A stretch of DNA of 64,000 bases from Clostridium swellfunianum (GCF_023656515.1 NZ_JAMOFV010000006.1:2333243-2397242), one strand, 5' to 3'; shown: positions 1 through 7,746, counted from the first letter of the stretch. Numbers and translations are program-made. Notes: a model not told the origin generated them from the sequence alone.

Positions 1-13
1 TTATCTTTTTCAT
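1..13 (-). CDS. Possible start of a gene running off the window
   Basis: An ATG at 13-11 is preceded on the minus strand by AGGTGAG at a suitable distance and would begin Met-Lys-Lys-Ile before the window ends. Only four codons are visible, so no product can be named. Confidence 0.35.
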
Positions 14-60
14 GCTTTCTCACCTCTCAAAATATAAATATACTCTTTTTTAAAAACCAC

Positions 61-157
61 ATAACATTCTGTACTCACTGCCTTCACATTCACAGCTTTA
101 GATAGCTTTTATTCTAGGATGTGAAATGTGCCAAGCAAATCGTAACTATATTGTTAT
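61..157. repeat. attC-like imperfect inverted repeat, site A
   Basis: About 97 nt begin with ATAAC and end with GTTAT. The two halves pair imperfectly (for example CACATTCACA in one arm against TGTGAAATGTG in the other). The centre contains TTTAGATAGCTTTTA, closely like the centre of the repeat at 4345-4426. The TAA stop codon of the GrpB-like gene lies inside the GTTAT end. The layout (3' of a gene, palindromic, conserved ends) resembles an integron attC site, but the end box does not match the usual GTTRRRY fully and no integrase is seen. Confidence 0.45.
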
Positions 158-738
158 ACGGGGTTATATTTGTTATTGTATTCTTCTTTTGCTTTTTCTG
201 TATATTTCAAAATAAAATTGGCTTTAGCATCTGTATATCCATCTCGAATATGTTCATATTTCTCAATCAAGCCTAATTTGAGTTTGCCATATTCATCAGC
301 AACTTCTTTATGCTCTATAAGGTAATCTCTAAAATACAACTCATTCCAGTTACCGTAGTAACGAACATGCAGATGATATACTTTTTCCGCAAACCCTTGT
401 TTTGTATAGCCTTTATTAAAGGAGAGCTGCAAGGTTGGATTTCTTCGGGAAGACATCAATATCCAACCCTTCTCAATTAGGGTATTGGTTAATTGTTCAA
501 TATCTGTTTCGTTAGCAATTTCTAATAAAATATCTACTGTTGGCTTAGATATTAACCCTTCAACTACACTGCTTCCAATATGATTTATGCGTAAAATATT
601 CTTCTTATTAATACAATTTAAAAGATTTTCTTTTTCAATTTCATACCAATTTTTATATTCTTTATTATGTTCTTTTAAAATGATAGGGAATAACTCCCAT
701 AATTCTTCTAACGTCATTTCCGATAACTCTTTTCCCAT
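154..738 (-). CDS. GrpB/UPF0157 family protein
   Basis: The 194-residue product matches the GrpB/UPF0157 family, related to nucleotidyltransferases: the core has NHIGSSVVEGLISKPTVDIL, with the family's GSxxV..L..KP.(V/I)D pattern near residues 53-70, and a C-terminal Y...K region. Molecular function in bacteria is not well defined (a nucleotidyltransferase-like fold is inferred). The ATG follows GGGGGTAGG. The gene stands alone and its stop codon is embedded in an attC-like repeat. It belongs to a run of single, functionally unrelated accessory genes. Family call is firm, function unknown. Confidence 0.85.
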   Translation of the reverse strand: MGKELSEMTLEELWELFPIILKEHNKEYKNWYEIEKENLLNCINKKNILRINHIGSSVVEGLISKPTVDILLEIANETDIEQLTNTLIEKGWILMSSRRNPTLQLSFNKGYTKQGFAEKVYHLHVRYYGNWNELYFRDYLIEHKEVADEYGKLKLGLIEKYEHIRDGYTDAKANFILKYTEKAKEEYNNKYNPV

Positions 739-771
739 ATTTACCTACCCCCACAATATACAATTTATTAG

Positions 772-788
772 TTTCTCATTTTAAGAAA
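772..788. terminator. Short stem-loop between GrpB-like gene and small ORF
   Basis: GTTTCT and AGAAAC form a 6-bp stem around a TTAA-containing loop downstream of the small coupled ORF ending at 781. It could be a weak terminator; there is no long T-run. Confidence 0.3.
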
Positions 789-891
789 CAACTTCAACTT
801 GCTTTGTAACTAAACCTTTATTATTTTTTATTTCGCCTTCAAGCTGTTCAATGTTTTCCCCATGCAGCTTCTGACCAATTAAAGTTCTCAT
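781..891 (-). CDS. Small ORF (36 aa) overlapping the hydrolase stop
   Basis: Its ATG (891-889) overlaps the hydrolase TGA (890-888) in an ATGA arrangement, the classical geometry for translational coupling. It reads MRTLIGQKLHGENIEQLEGE and on for 36 residues to a TAA. I do not recognise the peptide; it may be a genuine small protein or the tail of a decayed downstream gene. There is no independent ribosome binding site. Confidence 0.35.
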   Translation of the reverse strand: MRTLIGQKLHGENIEQLEGEIKNNKGLVTKQVEVVS

Positions 892-1652
892 TCACTATTC
901 ATAATTGCTTCAGCTAGTCCTTTTGGATTCTCCCAAGCCATAGAGTGCCCAGCTTTCTCTACAATCTCAATTTTAATACCATGCTCAGAGAGCACCTGCA
1001 TATCTGGATCTGGCAATGAGCTCTCTCCAAAAATAAATGTTTTAGGACATTGAAGTGAATATAATATTTCTCTCCACGAAGGCTCTTCACCTATTGCTGC
1101 AGATTTTGATATCAAATATGCAGCCTTAGGTGACCAAAGAGATAATGATGCTGCCCACATCTCATTTCCACTTGCTTTACTATCCTGAATCAACTTATTA
1201 AATCCACTACTAATGAAGTCCTGTAAATCAAAATAAGAAATATACTTACTTGTTGAACCTTCAACACTTTTATCTAAATTTGATTCACTTAGAATAATCT
1301 TAGAAATTTTGCCTTTACACATGTCAGCCAAAGAAAGTGCAACTGCGCCGCCTAAACTATGCCCAAATAAGATAAATGAATCAATTTTTAAAGAATCAAT
1401 AAATTCTACTAAATATTCTGCGTGCTCTTTAACTGTATATCCAAAATTATCAGGCTTGTCACTGTATCCTGCACCTAAGAGATCTATTAAAATGCATCGA
1501 TGTTTTCTCAAAGCTTCTTGTGCAGCTACTTGAGGATAATCAAACGATCCAGCACAACCAAGTCCATGGATAAAAATAATCGGCATTTCATCGCCCGGAA
1601 AATCATTATAGCGAAGCATACAACTAGTTTTGTTTAGGAAATACTCTTTCAT
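888..1652 (-). CDS. Alpha/beta hydrolase
   Basis: The product is a 254-residue alpha/beta-hydrolase fold protein. It has the oxyanion motif FIHGLGCAG near residue 27, the nucleophile elbow GHSLGGA near residue 97 (catalytic Ser), and a late catalytic His in EKAGHSMAWENP near residue 236. There is no signal peptide, so it is probably a cytoplasmic esterase, lipase or hydrolase; the substrate cannot be told. The ATG follows AAAGGAG. It is a single gene in the accessory region, followed by a 36-codon ORF overlapping its stop. Confidence 0.88.
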   Translation of the reverse strand: MKEYFLNKTSCMLRYNDFPGDEMPIIFIHGLGCAGSFDYPQVAAQEALRKHRCILIDLLGAGYSDKPDNFGYTVKEHAEYLVEFIDSLKIDSFILFGHSLGGAVALSLADMCKGKISKIILSESNLDKSVEGSTSKYISYFDLQDFISSGFNKLIQDSKASGNEMWAASLSLWSPKAAYLISKSAAIGEEPSWREILYSLQCPKTFIFGESSLPDPDMQVLSEHGIKIEIVEKAGHSMAWENPKGLAEAIMNSE

Positions 1653-1685
1653 AAAATTTCTCCTTTGGCAACTATATTTTGATAA

Positions 1686-1820
1686 CAGTCCTCTAAACCT
1701 TATAAACCTTGATACAAATTTGCTGATAGTTTACGATTATCTCTAGTTTTGAGGTGTCTTCCAGTAGGTTAGCTAGGGCATTTGGGTGAAACGCTATTGA
1801 AGCCGGCAAAGTGTTGTTAG
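1686..1820. repeat. Weak attC-like region, site B
   Basis: Downstream of the methyltransferase stop, the minus strand carries CTAACAACAC (from 1820) and, about 130 nt on, CTGTTATC (to 1686). It also includes TTAGCTAG, a string shared with the repeat at 4345-4426. Pairing between the halves is poor, so this is a tentative member of the family. A local GCCGGC/GTCGGC stem at 1802-1824 is also present. Confidence 0.25.
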
Positions 1821-1838
1821 TCGGCATTTTTATACATT

Positions 1839-2660
1839 CTATAATTTACGACATATTAAAGTATTACATGTTATAAGTGTTTTTCCAAAAATAACTTCCT
1901 CAATAGGATTATTTAAATACTCTTCCCTTGTAGATGCAATATTTGATCCAATTATCACATCTCCCCCCATTGGTATCATTTCTTGATTTTCAAATACACC
2001 TTCATGTTCTATTGCAAAATTTAAATTACTAAGCTTCTCTTTCAGCTCGTTTTCAAATTCATTCCAGTCTTGATTTTTAGATAATGCTCTGTTTAAAAGT
2101 TCTTTATCAATACTGTTTATTTCAGTTGAATTTGTCCAAAATCTAGGATATACACAAATGAATTTTCCATTCGGTTTTAATGTTTCATGTATTGTGTCTA
2201 AACTATCTAAAATAGTAAATCTGAACATTCCTAGATAAGAAATTACTAAATCTACTGAATTACTCTTTATTGAATAATGCTTATTTCTTTCTATTCCGAT
2301 GATGCTTCCCAAATATATAGCTAAATTTTGAATATTAAAATATTCTTTGCACCTTTTAGCATATAAACAATGTATTTTTTCTAATTCAAATGAAATTACG
2401 GTATTACATTTATTTGCAAATGCTGCTGCGGTACTACATATTCCACCGCCAATTTCTAAAACATTAAAATTTGAAATGTCATTTTGTAAAAATCCTTTTT
2501 GAATAAGATTATTAATAAATTTATTTCGTTCAATTATCTTTTTAGCAAAATCCTCAATAGGATTATAGTCTTTTGGATAATCAATACCTTTTAACGATTG
2601 TAATATTTCTTCGTTTGGGTTTATACCAAATTCATCCAGAAGTGATTTTGTTAAATCCAT
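1839..2660 (-). CDS. Class I SAM-dependent methyltransferase
   Basis: The 273-residue protein has the Rossmann SAM-binding motif I VLEIGGGICSTAAAFA around residues 66-81, an acidic end of strand 2 (SFELE), and VDLVISYLGMF as a motif IV-like segment. The acceptor is unknown. Start ATG follows GGGGGAAGG. The residues before the SAM motif are helical and could be a substrate-recognition region. It stands alone between attC-like repeats. Class assignment is firm; any specific role would be guesswork. Confidence 0.82.
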   Translation of the reverse strand: MDLTKSLLDEFGINPNEEILQSLKGIDYPKDYNPIEDFAKKIIERNKFINNLIQKGFLQNDISNFNVLEIGGGICSTAAAFANKCNTVISFELEKIHCLYAKRCKEYFNIQNLAIYLGSIIGIERNKHYSIKSNSVDLVISYLGMFRFTILDSLDTIHETLKPNGKFICVYPRFWTNSTEINSIDKELLNRALSKNQDWNEFENELKEKLSNLNFAIEHEGVFENQEMIPMGGDVIIGSNIASTREEYLNNPIEEVIFGKTLITCNTLICRKL

Positions 2661-2720
2661 TATCCTTCCCCCATATAGAAAATTAAATTATTCAAATACT
2701 TTATTTAATTAAATGTCGAC

Positions 2721-2830
2721 TAACATTTCGTGCTGCCGACACCTGTCAATCCATTTATAAGTTTTGCAGGTGTGTTGTGGATGCCTCGTAGGCATGGCCC
2801 TAAATCGCCACAACAAACGGGGCATGTTGC
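2721..2830. repeat. attC-like structured repeat, site C
   Basis: This roughly 110-nt element lies 3' of the cupin gene. Its ends are CTAACAT and ATGTTGC. Inside are two nested hairpins, ACACCTG/CAGGTGT and GTTGTGG/CCACAAC enclosing ATGCCT/AGGCAT, so the whole can fold as a three-way structure. The segment TAACATTTCGTGCTGCCG matches TAACGTTTCGTGTTTGCGG of the site at 4345-4426, showing a shared family. Confidence 0.5.
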
Positions 2831-2920
2831 TATGTGCAGTGGCAATTACCTACCTATCTTTATCCTAATAATTCAATATTGTACAGCAAGCTTACAGTAA
2901 ATTATGCTTATAATACTGAG

Positions 2921-3268
2921 TTAATCCTCATATAAATCTCCACTATTTTCTTTGTTAAGTGTACCTTCTAACTCAATCATCAAGAATCTTGTTAAGTTCT
3001 TCACTACAGGTCTATGTCTAATTCCTTTAGGTACAATAATAAATTCTCCTTCATTTACTTCAATCAATCCTTCATCGGTTTCCAAATGAAACCTGCCTTC
3101 AATTACATAGAACAATTCATCTGAACATTCATGAATATGAAAATCCAATGTGCGATTTTCTACATTGACAACACTAAGAATATGCCCATTTAATTGACCT
3201 ATCTTATCATATACATATAACTTATCAACCAAATTTACTGCTGATCTCAAATTTACTTTTTCTAACAT
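2921..3268 (-). CDS. Cupin-domain protein
   Basis: The 115-residue protein is a single small beta-barrel cupin. Cupin motif 1 is visible as HIHECSDELFYVIEG near residues 45-59 and motif 2 as GEFIIVPKGIRHRPV near residues 73-87. The His/Glu pattern suggests a bound divalent metal. Such single-domain cupins may be sugar isomerases, dioxygenases or sensors, so no reaction can be assigned. ATG follows AGGGGTGG. It is a stand-alone gene in the accessory region. Confidence 0.85.
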   Translation of the reverse strand: MLEKVNLRSAVNLVDKLYVYDKIGQLNGHILSVVNVENRTLDFHIHECSDELFYVIEGRFHLETDEGLIEVNEGEFIIVPKGIRHRPVVKNLTRFLMIELEGTLNKENSGDLYED

Positions 3269-3313
3269 AATACCACCCCTGTAATGTTGATTCTACATTT
3301 TTCATAACGATTC

Positions 3314-4285
3314 TTAATATCGTATTGGTACTTTTGATTGTTCAATTGTAATACTACTAAAACCTTTAAGGTTTAAATATCTTTTTAATCCTTGCTCTGC
3401 TAACTCACTTTCTAGCATTGGAGATAACATTATAGAATCAATTGTGTTTTCTTTACTAATAGACAATACACAAAAAGGTGTGAAGACTCCATTTTTAACA
3501 TCGAATCCAATAGAAATTGGATCGCTCGTATTAGGTGTAAATTCAATCGGAAGTTTTATTACAAATCGATATTCTTTCTCATTGCTGAATGCTTCATCCT
3601 TAAAAAACAATCTGTAGTTTTCTATAAATGCTAACACTTCTCCTATTATATCTTGTTCACTTAAACTAATATCTTCTGAACTTGTAGCTTTTCTCAATTT
3701 GTCTTCGAGATCTTGGTCTGCTTTTAATAGTAAATCTTTTAGTAGATTAATTTGATCCCTTTCCTTATAAATTACTTTACCGTAAAAAACATCAATTTCA
3801 GGATTTCTAATGGTCGAAAAACAATCAAGTAACTTACTTATACTAAGCCCCATATTATATCCTTGATAATTGCCACCTTTTACATAGTAATTCCACATTC
3901 CTAATGAATCTTGTGCTGTTGAACTGCAAAATACATAATACCTCTTTTTTATAAATTGTAATGATTGTTTAGAAGATTTCCCCTCTATCTTAATATCATC
4001 TTGTTCAAAATTATTATTGAGTAATTCCATTACACCTGTTTCCAAATCATTGTGTAATTCATGTTTAATTTCTTCAAAAGCTTTAATTAGTGGTTTTTTG
4101 ATATGCGTATATTCTGATTTATCATTTAAGAACTGGCAATCAGTAAATCTAATAGTGGAATTGTCTAAAATGGCATAAAGCCCGCGTGGAGATGTATAGT
4201 GATATATTCGTTGTTTAGCATATAAACTTCTATCTTCTGTGGATGGATTAAAGCATTTAATATGCTTATTTCGATATTCGTTCAT
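3314..4285 (-). CDS. DUF2971 domain protein
   Basis: The product has 323 residues. The N-terminal part IYHYTSPRGLYAILDN then FTDCQFLNDKSEYTH (residues about 27-62) is the signature of the DUF2971 family, and the middle has the family's LGMWNYY segment (residues about 128-134). The biochemical role is unknown; members are scattered, often on mobile or defence-type islands. The ATG follows GGGGGG. There is no signal peptide or membrane segment. Confidence 0.8.
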   Translation of the reverse strand: MNEYRNKHIKCFNPSTEDRSLYAKQRIYHYTSPRGLYAILDNSTIRFTDCQFLNDKSEYTHIKKPLIKAFEEIKHELHNDLETGVMELLNNNFEQDDIKIEGKSSKQSLQFIKKRYYVFCSSTAQDSLGMWNYYVKGGNYQGYNMGLSISKLLDCFSTIRNPEIDVFYGKVIYKERDQINLLKDLLLKADQDLEDKLRKATSSEDISLSEQDIIGEVLAFIENYRLFFKDEAFSNEKEYRFVIKLPIEFTPNTSDPISIGFDVKNGVFTPFCVLSISKENTIDSIMLSPMLESELAEQGLKRYLNLKGFSSITIEQSKVPIRY

Positions 4286-4344
4286 TCAAAACCCCCCTGG
4301 TATAATTAAATTTAAATGAGCGCAAACTACCTAGCTAATTTCAC

Positions 4345-4426
4345 ATAACGTTTCGTGTTTGCGGCGTGCCATAGCCTTAGCTAGCTTTTAGCATAGTCTA
4401 TGGCATGTCCGCGAACATATTGTTAT
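4345..4426. repeat. attC-like imperfect inverted repeat, site D
   Basis: The 82-nt element starts ATAAC and ends GTTAT. Left arm TTTGCGGCGTGCCATAG pairs with right arm CTATGGCATGTCCGCGAAC, leaving a central TTAGCTAGCTTTTAGC. The TAA stop of the upstream membrane-protein gene is embedded in the terminal GTTAT, exactly as at site A. This is the best-formed member of the repeat family in the window. Confidence 0.55.
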
Positions 4427-4824
4427 CTTTTTTTAATGAACCTTTCGCTTTTAAGAAAGTTTAATAATATTGATGAACAAAGTAAATATATATATGATGC
4501 TACACGAATATGATTTTCTCGTAATAGAACTTTGGTATCTATTACATTTAAATTTTTAAAGAAAGTATAACTTACAACAATATATACAAGAAGTGTTATT
4601 AGTTCTATTAACACTATCCCTGTAGTTGTGGTAAACTTTTTTTCTCTTACATCATCATAAGTTATATATACGAGAAATAAAAAAAATAGTAATGAAATTA
4701 TAATGGTAATTACAAACTTTAATTTATATGAAGGAATAGAGTTAATAATACTTGGTAGAAACAACACCAAACCAAACAAGATAATAATTAATAAAAGCAC
4801 AATAAATTTCTTATCAAATCTCAT
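4423..4824 (-). CDS. Small integral membrane protein
   Basis: The product has 133 residues and four likely transmembrane segments (about residues 7-28, 35-55, 67-89 and 108-123), with a basic C-terminus SERFIKKR. I recognise no family. The ATG follows GGGGGCTAAG. The stop codon sits within an attC-like repeat, consistent with a cassette-type gene. Confidence 0.65.
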   Translation of the reverse strand: MRFDKKFIVLLLIIILFGLVLFLPSIINSIPSYKLKFVITIIISLLFFLFLVYITYDDVREKKFTTTTGIVLIELITLLVYIVVSYTFFKNLNVIDTKVLLRENHIRVASYIYLLCSSILLNFLKSERFIKKR

Positions 4825-4936
4825 GCATCTTAGCCCCCTATCTAATTAGTAATAGATTACAGTTCCTCAGCAATCTTTTTTATTAATTAAATTATACACC
4901 AACTGTAACTTTTACTATATATTTACTTTATGATTT

Positions 4937-5265
4937 CTACAGTCGTATATAAAAAATACAACTTAATAATCTAAAACAAAAACCAACCAAGGCCTCAAAC
5001 TCTCTAGCCATATTAACTACAGCCTCGCTGAGTAAACTAAAGTTGTCTATATAAGCCTTAAGCTCAGCTTTTATTAAATCTAACTTTTCCAGCCTGGAAT
5101 AGCGGGTCATTTTCAAAGATAATATGCAGATTGTTTGTAGTCTTAGCAATAGCAATGGTAGTGGAAATTTTCTTAGGCCTTGCAAGCCAGAAAAAATCTT
5201 CTTCAAAAGGCAGCTTTTCGGCTTCCTGCAGCTGATATTATGATTTGTCTGTCATTTATAAGCAT
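4937..5265 (-). pseudogene. Frameshifted gene remnant
   Basis: Three successive frames carry protein-like sequence. ATG 5265 begins MLINDRQIIISAAGSRKA and stops soon after. A second frame continues EKLPFEEDFFWLARPKKIS to FNKS and a stop. A third frame carries RYSRLEKLDLIKAELKAYI and on to about 4937. Each piece looks coding but none is complete, so this is most likely a decayed gene. I cannot name the parent family. Confidence 0.45.
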
Positions 5266-5298
5266 GGAGCATCCTCTTTCCAAAACTTCAAAAATAAA

Positions 5299-5334
5299 AA
5301 CACCGTAAAATTCATTGATGAATAATACGGTGTT
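5299..5334 (-). terminator. Terminator of the 39-aa gene
   Basis: AACACCGTA and TACGGTGTT form a 9-bp stem, followed on the minus strand by TTTATTTTT. It lies about 55 nt past the stop of the small gene at 5389-5508. Confidence 0.6.
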
Positions 5335-5388
5335 AGAAACAGTTATTTGATTTTTGTGGTTGCATTATATATAAGAAAATATTCAAGC

Positions 5389-5508
5389 TTATATGCCGTT
5401 AATTAGTAAACCCTTTAAAGCTGCTAATCCCCAAATAATTAGAAATGTTATAACCGCTATTCCCAATACCGCGAAAATTGGTTTAACCTTTCCAGATGGT
5501 TTTTTCAT
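5389..5508 (-). CDS. Small single-pass membrane protein (39 aa)
   Basis: ATG 5508 follows GGGGGA. The peptide starts MKKPSGKVKPIFAVLG, has one hydrophobic helix (about residues 11-33) and ends LLING I before TAA. A lysine-rich N-terminus before the helix suggests an inside-out membrane peptide. A terminator follows at 5299-5334. No family is recognised. A good ribosome binding site, start, stop and terminator support it as a real gene. Confidence 0.55.
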   Translation of the reverse strand: MKKPSGKVKPIFAVLGIAVITFLIIWGLAALKGLLINGI

Positions 5509-5569
5509 TAAAATCCCCCATTAAATTTTATTAATCATTATAATTATATTGTTTTGCTAATTATAAAAT

Positions 5570-5640
5570 GCATAGTTGACGTAGGCGTTTTGGAATTGGT
5601 TTGTGCCTGCTTTTAGAGCATTGCGACAAACACTAGCTTT
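5570..5640. repeat. Inverted repeat 3' of the NTF2-like gene
   Basis: GTTTGT and ACAAAC flank a 21-nt centre with a further TGC/GCA pair and TTTTAGAG. Its position after a gene is like the attC-like repeats, but the ATAAC/GTTAT ends are missing, so it is kept apart. Confidence 0.3.
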
Positions 5641-5647
5641 TACCTTA

Positions 5648-6142
5648 CTATCTATTTAGAAGTTCACTCCATCCTTCTAACTTCCCATCTCTTAAATGAC
5701 TATAAACATCATCACTATAATCTATGAATAGTTTATTATTGCTTCTAAATTGTAATAAATCGTGATATTTGATAGTTTGACCATTTACTTCTGCTGTAAC
5801 ATCAGCCTCGATAAAGAACATCCTATCACGGTTGACAATCTTGGTATTGGCACTCTTGATTTTATAATCCTTTTCTTTTGTTAATCTGTTCATCTTTTCT
5901 AGATAAATACTCTTTGCTTTTTCTTCTGAATATTTTGATGGAGTACTCACAACCCCATCCCATAATAGTACGTAATTAAAAGCTTTGCTAAATTCCTGCT
6001 TAATTAGTGATTTATAATAGTTATCCGCAGCTCTATTTCTTTGCATATCTGGTAGAGAAAATATCCCCAAAATAACTACCCCTATTAATGCAATTATACC
6101 GATTGCTTTCACATTATGAGTCAACTTTATTTTATTAGCCAT
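5648..6142 (-). CDS. Membrane-anchored hypothetical protein
   Basis: The 164-residue protein has an N-terminal hydrophobic anchor (about residues 13-29). An extracytoplasmic alpha-plus-beta domain follows: RAADNYYKSLIKQEFSKAF, then a beta-rich half with FFIEADVTAEVNGQTIKYHD. The pattern (helices with a curved sheet, short secreted domain) suggests an NTF2-like or DUF4878-like fold, but that is inference. ATG follows AAGGGG. Confidence 0.6.
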   Translation of the reverse strand: MANKIKLTHNVKAIGIIALIGVVILGIFSLPDMQRNRAADNYYKSLIKQEFSKAFNYVLLWDGVVSTPSKYSEEKAKSIYLEKMNRLTKEKDYKIKSANTKIVNRDRMFFIEADVTAEVNGQTIKYHDLLQFRSNNKLFIDYSDDVYSHLRDGKLEGWSELLNR

Positions 6143-6213
6143 AATCTAATCCCCTTAAAATATTTCATCATAAGATATAATTAGAAAGTTATATTTAAAT
6201 CAGTTATCTAGTA

Positions 6214-6591
6214 TCAGTCCCAAAGCACAAAACAAAAGGGATGTCCCGCTGGATCAATCAAAGTTATCCATTCATCCTCACCAAATTGCTCATCTGCAAT
6301 TTTCGCCCCTAATTGTACTGCCTTTTTCGTCGCTGCTTCCAATTCATTTTTATCTGTTACTCCAAAATCCAAATGACACATCATTTGTTGCTTTCCAACC
6401 TGGGATGGCCATACCGGTGGAATATAATCCTCGGCATATTGAAAACCTATACACATACCTGTATCTCCCGATTGAATTCGCACAAAGGTCTCTTCCTTGT
6501 ATACAACCGGCCATTTTAACAGCTGGCTATAAAAATCCAGTAATTGTGGAATATCTTTGCATTCTAAAACAACTGTCTTTAATCCTAACAT
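6214..6591 (-). CDS. VOC family (glyoxalase-like) protein
   Basis: The 125-residue protein has the vicinal-oxygen-chelate fold: LDFYSQLLKWPVVYKEE near residues 17-33, HLDFGVTD near residue 73, and ITLIDPAGHPFCFVLWD at the C-terminus. Metal-ligand-like residues are H73 and the late acidic or aromatic positions. Paralogues include glyoxalases, fosfomycin or bleomycin resistance proteins and dioxygenases, so the substrate is open. Start ATG follows AGAGGA. Single gene. Confidence 0.85.
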   Translation of the reverse strand: MLGLKTVVLECKDIPQLLDFYSQLLKWPVVYKEETFVRIQSGDTGMCIGFQYAEDYIPPVWPSQVGKQQMMCHLDFGVTDKNELEAATKKAVQLGAKIADEQFGEDEWITLIDPAGHPFCFVLWD

Positions 6592-6650
6592 TTCATTATC
6601 CTCTCTTTGGCTTAGTACAATAGTTACCTTAAAACTGCCCTTATTTATAC

Positions 6651-6875
6651 TTATAGTTTACAGTCATATAAATCAATTATTATTTTATGACACTTTGTGC
6701 ATCTAAAGCATTTAACCAATCTGTTATAACTTAGCACTTCACCGCCAAAAATAGTGTATTTTTCTTTTGCCCCCGCATCGGCATTGTGCCATTTAAACGA
6801 GTATCTTCCCCCTTGAATAAATCCTACTTTCAGCTTTTCCTTACAGTATGGACATTCCAATTTCATCATCCCCAT
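6651..6875 (-). CDS. Small zinc-ribbon protein (DUF6487-like)
   Basis: The 74-residue product has two Cys pairs, CPYC near residue 8 and CFRCTKC near residues 56-62, typical of a zinc ribbon. It matches the short PF20097/DUF6487-type proteins in layout. Role unknown. Three ATGs lie at the N-terminus and the ribosome binding site does not decide between them; the first is used here. Confidence 0.6.
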   Translation of the reverse strand: MGMMKLECPYCKEKLKVGFIQGGRYSFKWHNADAGAKEKYTIFGGEVLSYNRLVKCFRCTKCHKIIIDLYDCKL

Positions 6876-6953
6876 TTAATTAATTTATTTTAGGAATACT
6901 AATATCAATATTTTCATCACAACTAAACTCCCAGCAGAGCAAAAGCTCAAAAA

Positions 6954-7100
6954 CTATCTTGAGTTTTTATTGATATATATATTTAGTGCTTGAACAACTT
7001 TGAATGCTACTACAATAAGTGAAATATATAGTAATGCCTCTAAAATTGCTTTTAAAATCACTGGTACACTAAAAACAAGAACTCCTCCCAAAGCTTGCAT
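6954..7100 (-). CDS. Small hydrophobic membrane peptide (48 aa)
   Basis: ATG 7100 sits behind a strong AGGGAGGGGG. The peptide starts MQALGGVLVFSVPVILKAIL and has one or two hydrophobic stretches (about residues 5-19 and 22-36), ending INKNSR. No family recognised. The strong ribosome binding site and clean frame argue for translation. Confidence 0.5.
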   Translation of the reverse strand: MQALGGVLVFSVPVILKAILEALLYISLIVVAFKVVQALNIYINKNSR

Positions 7101-7262
7101 ATAATCCCCCTCCCTACTAAATTAGCCTCTAACTAAATAATACCATATTCTTGCATATAATACACTAATATACTTATTCAGATGCTAGTTTATCTTGAAG
7201 CCTAGCAAAAATATAAAAAGTTAACTTCTTATATTGTTTTGTTCTTATGTTCTTATATTTTC

Positions 7263-7490
7263 TTACCCAAGTGCTTTAAGCTTATTTGAAATGGCTATGT
7301 ACTGCTCTCTTGGCAGTGCAGTTAAGGCTTGTACTCCAAAGGAGCTTATAAGGCTAACTATCTGATTTAATAGTATTTGCTCATAAACTCCCTTCTTTTG
7401 CCCACGTGGTATAAAATTATTTATATAAATATAAAAAATAACATCTTTGGCTATTTTCTTAATATTTACGTATACTATAATTGTCTGTTT
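7263..7490 (-). pseudogene. Fragment of an unrecognised coding sequence
   Basis: An open frame of about 75 codons without a credible start ends at TAA 7265-7263. The C-terminal half reads GVYEQILLNQIVSLISSFG then LPREQYIAISNKLKALG, which looks like a real amphipathic helical domain. The upstream part overlaps the plus-strand promoter at 7447-7476 and is preceded by stops. It is best read as the tail of a lost gene. Confidence 0.35.
7447..7476 (+). promoter_or_regulatory. Sigma-A-type promoter of the small-peptide unit
   Basis: TTGGCT (7447-7452), 18-nt spacer, TATACT (7471-7476), about 50 nt ahead of the first peptide start. TATACTATAAT gives an overlapping second -10 option. Confidence 0.55.
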
Positions 7491-7527
7491 TATTTGACTA
7501 AAATATTTTTATAAGGAGGTACTGGCT

Positions 7528-7698
7528 ATGAAAAACGTGAGAACCTCTTTATTAATATGTATGTTAATATTTTTAACTCCTAATGTTTTGGCAGGTAAAA
7601 TAGATGGCCCTAAGAAAAAGCCTGCGTTTGGTAGGAAGGTTTTTGTTTCAGATAATAATAATGTCAGGCCGCAAAGTTTCCCAAGCTATACTCTATAA
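7528..7698 (+). CDS. Small secreted peptide precursor (56 aa)
   Basis: ATG 7528 is placed 8 nt after AAGGAGG. The peptide begins MKNVRTSLLICMLIFLTPNV with a classical signal sequence and a likely cleavage site after Leu-Ala (residues 21-22). The mature part is about 34 residues, basic, with GPKKKP near the new N-terminus and FPSYTL at the C-terminus. It is on the opposite strand to all neighbours, has its own promoter, and is followed by a second tiny ORF and a strong terminator. It may be a signalling peptide, bacteriocin-like peptide or toxin; the sequence does not tell which. Confidence 0.6.
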   Translation: MKNVRTSLLICMLIFLTPNVLAGKIDGPKKKPAFGRKVFVSDNNNVRPQSFPSYTL

Positions 7699-7746
7699 TT
7701 TGCTTTAAAGTTATCTTTTCCAAAAGATATTAAAGGAGATGATTGT

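Noticed and set aside
1802..1824. GCCGGC/GTCGGC stem as a terminator of the methyltransferase gene
   Set aside because: On the gene's strand there is no T-run after the stem; it is treated as part of the weak attC-like region.
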